Source: Actinomycetota bacterium (GTDB taxonomy: Bacteria > Actinomycetota > Actinomycetes > S36-B12 > UBA10799). From it: a DNA stretch of 7,384 nucleotides. Position 1 is the first letter of the stretch, and each line of letters opens with the position of its first letter. This document shows positions 6,331 to 7,384 of the stretch, piece after piece. A model generated the notes under the pieces. It saw only the letters and a list, made by a program, of their open reading frames with translations. It did no database searches and was not told the DNA's origin. The DNA lies in the NCBI GenBank assembly GCA_030837445.1, contig JAUPKM010000227.1:1-7384 (forward strand). Direction: 5' to 3'. The translations under genes and the position numbers were made by a program.

Positions 6331-6464
6331 GCGGTTGCTTCCCTGGTCACCCCCCGGGTTCCTGGAACACCCCAATCGCCATGAGGTGCAACGGTTCCGG
6401 CAAGGTTCGCCACAACCCTACGACGGCGCACCCGCGACCTGAACCCGTGGCCCCAGCTGGCTAC

Positions 6465-7384
6465 CTATGCCAGCGACACCAGATCCAGGTAGTCCTGGCC
6501 CCACATGTCCTCGTCACCGTCGGGCAGGAGTAGCACCCGCTCCGGCGACAGCGCTGTCACTGCCCCCTCGTCGTGGGTCACCAGCACGACCGCACCTTCG
6601 TATTCGGCCAGCGCGCCCAGGATCTCCTCGCGGCTCGCGGGGTCCAAGTTGTTGGTGGGCTCGTCCAGCAGCAGCACATTGGCCCCGGAGACCACCAGCA
6701 TGGCCAGCGCCAATCGGGTCTTCTCGCCACCCGACAGGGTGCCGGCGGGTTGCGCGACCGTGTCACCGGAGAACAGGAAGGATCCCAGCACGTTGCGCGC
6801 CTCCTGCTCGCTCAGCGTTTCCGAGGAGGCGACCAGGTTGGCGAGTACCGAGGTATCGGGATCGAGCGTTTCGTGCTCCTGAGCGTAATAGCCCAGCCTC
6901 AGTCCGTGTCCAGGGACCACTTCGCCGGTGTCAGGCTGTTCGACCTGCGCCAGCACCCGAAGCAGCGTGGTCTTGCCGGCGCCGTTGAGTCCCAGCACCA
7001 CCACCCGCGATCCGCGGTCGATCGCGAGGTCCACGTCCATGAAGACCTCCAGCGACCCGTAGGACTTGGACAACTCGGTCCCCGTCAGCGGCACCCGGCC
7101 ACATGCTGCCGGCTTCGGGAACCGCAGGTGGGCCACCCGGTCCGCGGTCCGAGCCTGGTCGGCGGCCGTTCCGCGGAGCTTCTCGGCGCGTTTGAGCATT
7201 CCCTGCGCTGCTTTGGCTTTGGTCGCCTTCGCCCGCATCCGCTCCGCTTGAGATTGCAGTACCGCCGCCTGTTTCGATGCGGTCGCGGCAGTCCGGCGAC
7301 GACGACGCTCCGCCTGCTCCCGCTCCGTGAGGTAGGCCGTCCAGCCCAAGTTGTAGACATCGAGTTCGGCGCGAGTGGCATCTA
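6465..7384 (-). CDS. ABC-F family ATP-binding protein, C-terminal half (5' end beyond window)
   Basis: ABC-F proteins are soluble tandem ATPases without membrane domains that act on ribosomes, as translation factors or as antibiotic-resistance proteins. The frame stays open to the right edge, reading ATRAELDVYNLGWTAYL across 7377-7332, which is the end of the first ATPase domain entering the linker. The TTG at 7349 is therefore internal. The Arg/Lys/Ala-rich segment at about 7320-7140 is the long helical linker between domains, the part that reaches into the ribosome. The second ATPase domain has Walker A GLNGAGKT (6992-6969), signature LSGGE (6737-6723), and Walker B LLLDEPTNNLD followed by the VTHD switch histidine. 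The C-terminus ends shortly after VLLLPDGDEDMWGQDYLDL with no extra C-terminal domain. Subfamily cannot be assigned from this half; a housekeeping role is as likely as resistance. The crotonase gene follows 145 nt downstream. Confidence 0.9.
   Translation of the reverse strand, partial: DATRAELDVYNLGWTAYLTEREQAERRRRRTAATASKQAAVLQSQAERMRAKATKAKAAQGMLKRAEKLRGTAADQARTADRVAHLRFPKPAACGRVPLTGTELSKSYGSLEVFMDVDLAIDRGSRVVVLGLNGAGKTTLLRVLAQVEQPDTGEVVPGHGLRLGYYAQEHETLDPDTSVLANLVASSETLSEQEARNVLGSFLFSGDTVAQPAGTLSGGEKTRLALAMLVVSGANVLLLDEPTNNLDPASREEILGALAEYEGAVVLVTHDEGAVTALSPERVLLLPDGDEDMWGQDYLDLVSLA

Noticed and set aside
6358..6368. Palindrome GTTCCTGGAAC upstream of the crotonase gene, considered as an operator
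   Set aside because: It is short and single-copy, with no recognised regulator motif and no regulator gene nearby; such a palindrome can arise by chance.
6320..6464. Search for a promoter or terminator between the ABC-F and crotonase genes
   Set aside because: A TAGGGT hexamer on the minus strand and a few bulged stems exist, but none has a paired -35 or a convincing uninterrupted stem, so I call nothing beyond the ribosome site.
1..7384. Possible defence system, mobile element, CRISPR or prophage cargo
   Set aside because: All supported genes belong to ordinary chromosomal families; I see no repeats, integrase, transposase or attachment sites and no shift in base composition.

Overview
The window reads as chromosomal DNA from a high-GC actinobacterium. 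G and C dominate third codon positions, GTG and TTG are used freely as starts, and the gene families (DUF3099, dodecin, SURF1, an actinobacterial-type ABC exporter, an ABC-F protein) are a typical actinomycete set. I cannot name the genus. Coding density is very high. I see no tRNA, rRNA, CRISPR array, insertion sequence, integrase, phage gene or obvious horizontally acquired segment.

Layout, left half. A 5'-truncated gene for the TldE/PmbA half of the TldD/TldE protease system runs rightward to 1221. It meets tail-to-tail, with only 3 nt between stops, a leftward gene for a small two-helix membrane protein (DUF3099). The DUF3099 gene diverges from a rightward set: dodecin (flavin-binding), a SURF1-family protein (cytochrome oxidase assembly) and a short-chain dehydrogenase/reductase-like (SDR) protein. 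The SDR fold is clear, but the usual catalytic Ser, Tyr and Lys are replaced by Asn, Asn and Gln, which makes it the most unusual gene here.

Layout, right half. Three leftward genes follow each other in transcription order: the C-terminal half of an ABC-F ATPase (truncated by the right edge), a crotonase-fold (enoyl-CoA hydratase/isomerase) protein, and a full-length six-helix ABC exporter half-transporter. The crotonase and exporter are separated by only 7 nt and are probably translated from one message. The exporter meets the SDR gene tail-to-tail across 53 nt containing a modest hairpin.

How they may work together. The left set leans toward redox and envelope functions (flavin storage, oxidase assembly, a nucleotide-binding pseudo-oxidoreductase), but a single pathway is not demonstrated. 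Two starts (DUF3099 at 1593, SURF1 at 1949) lack a Shine-Dalgarno sequence and sit 6-7 nt after a TAnnnT box, the pattern expected for leaderless mRNAs. I found no convincing new multi-gene system. The best lead for something undescribed is the active-site-less SDR next to SURF1.
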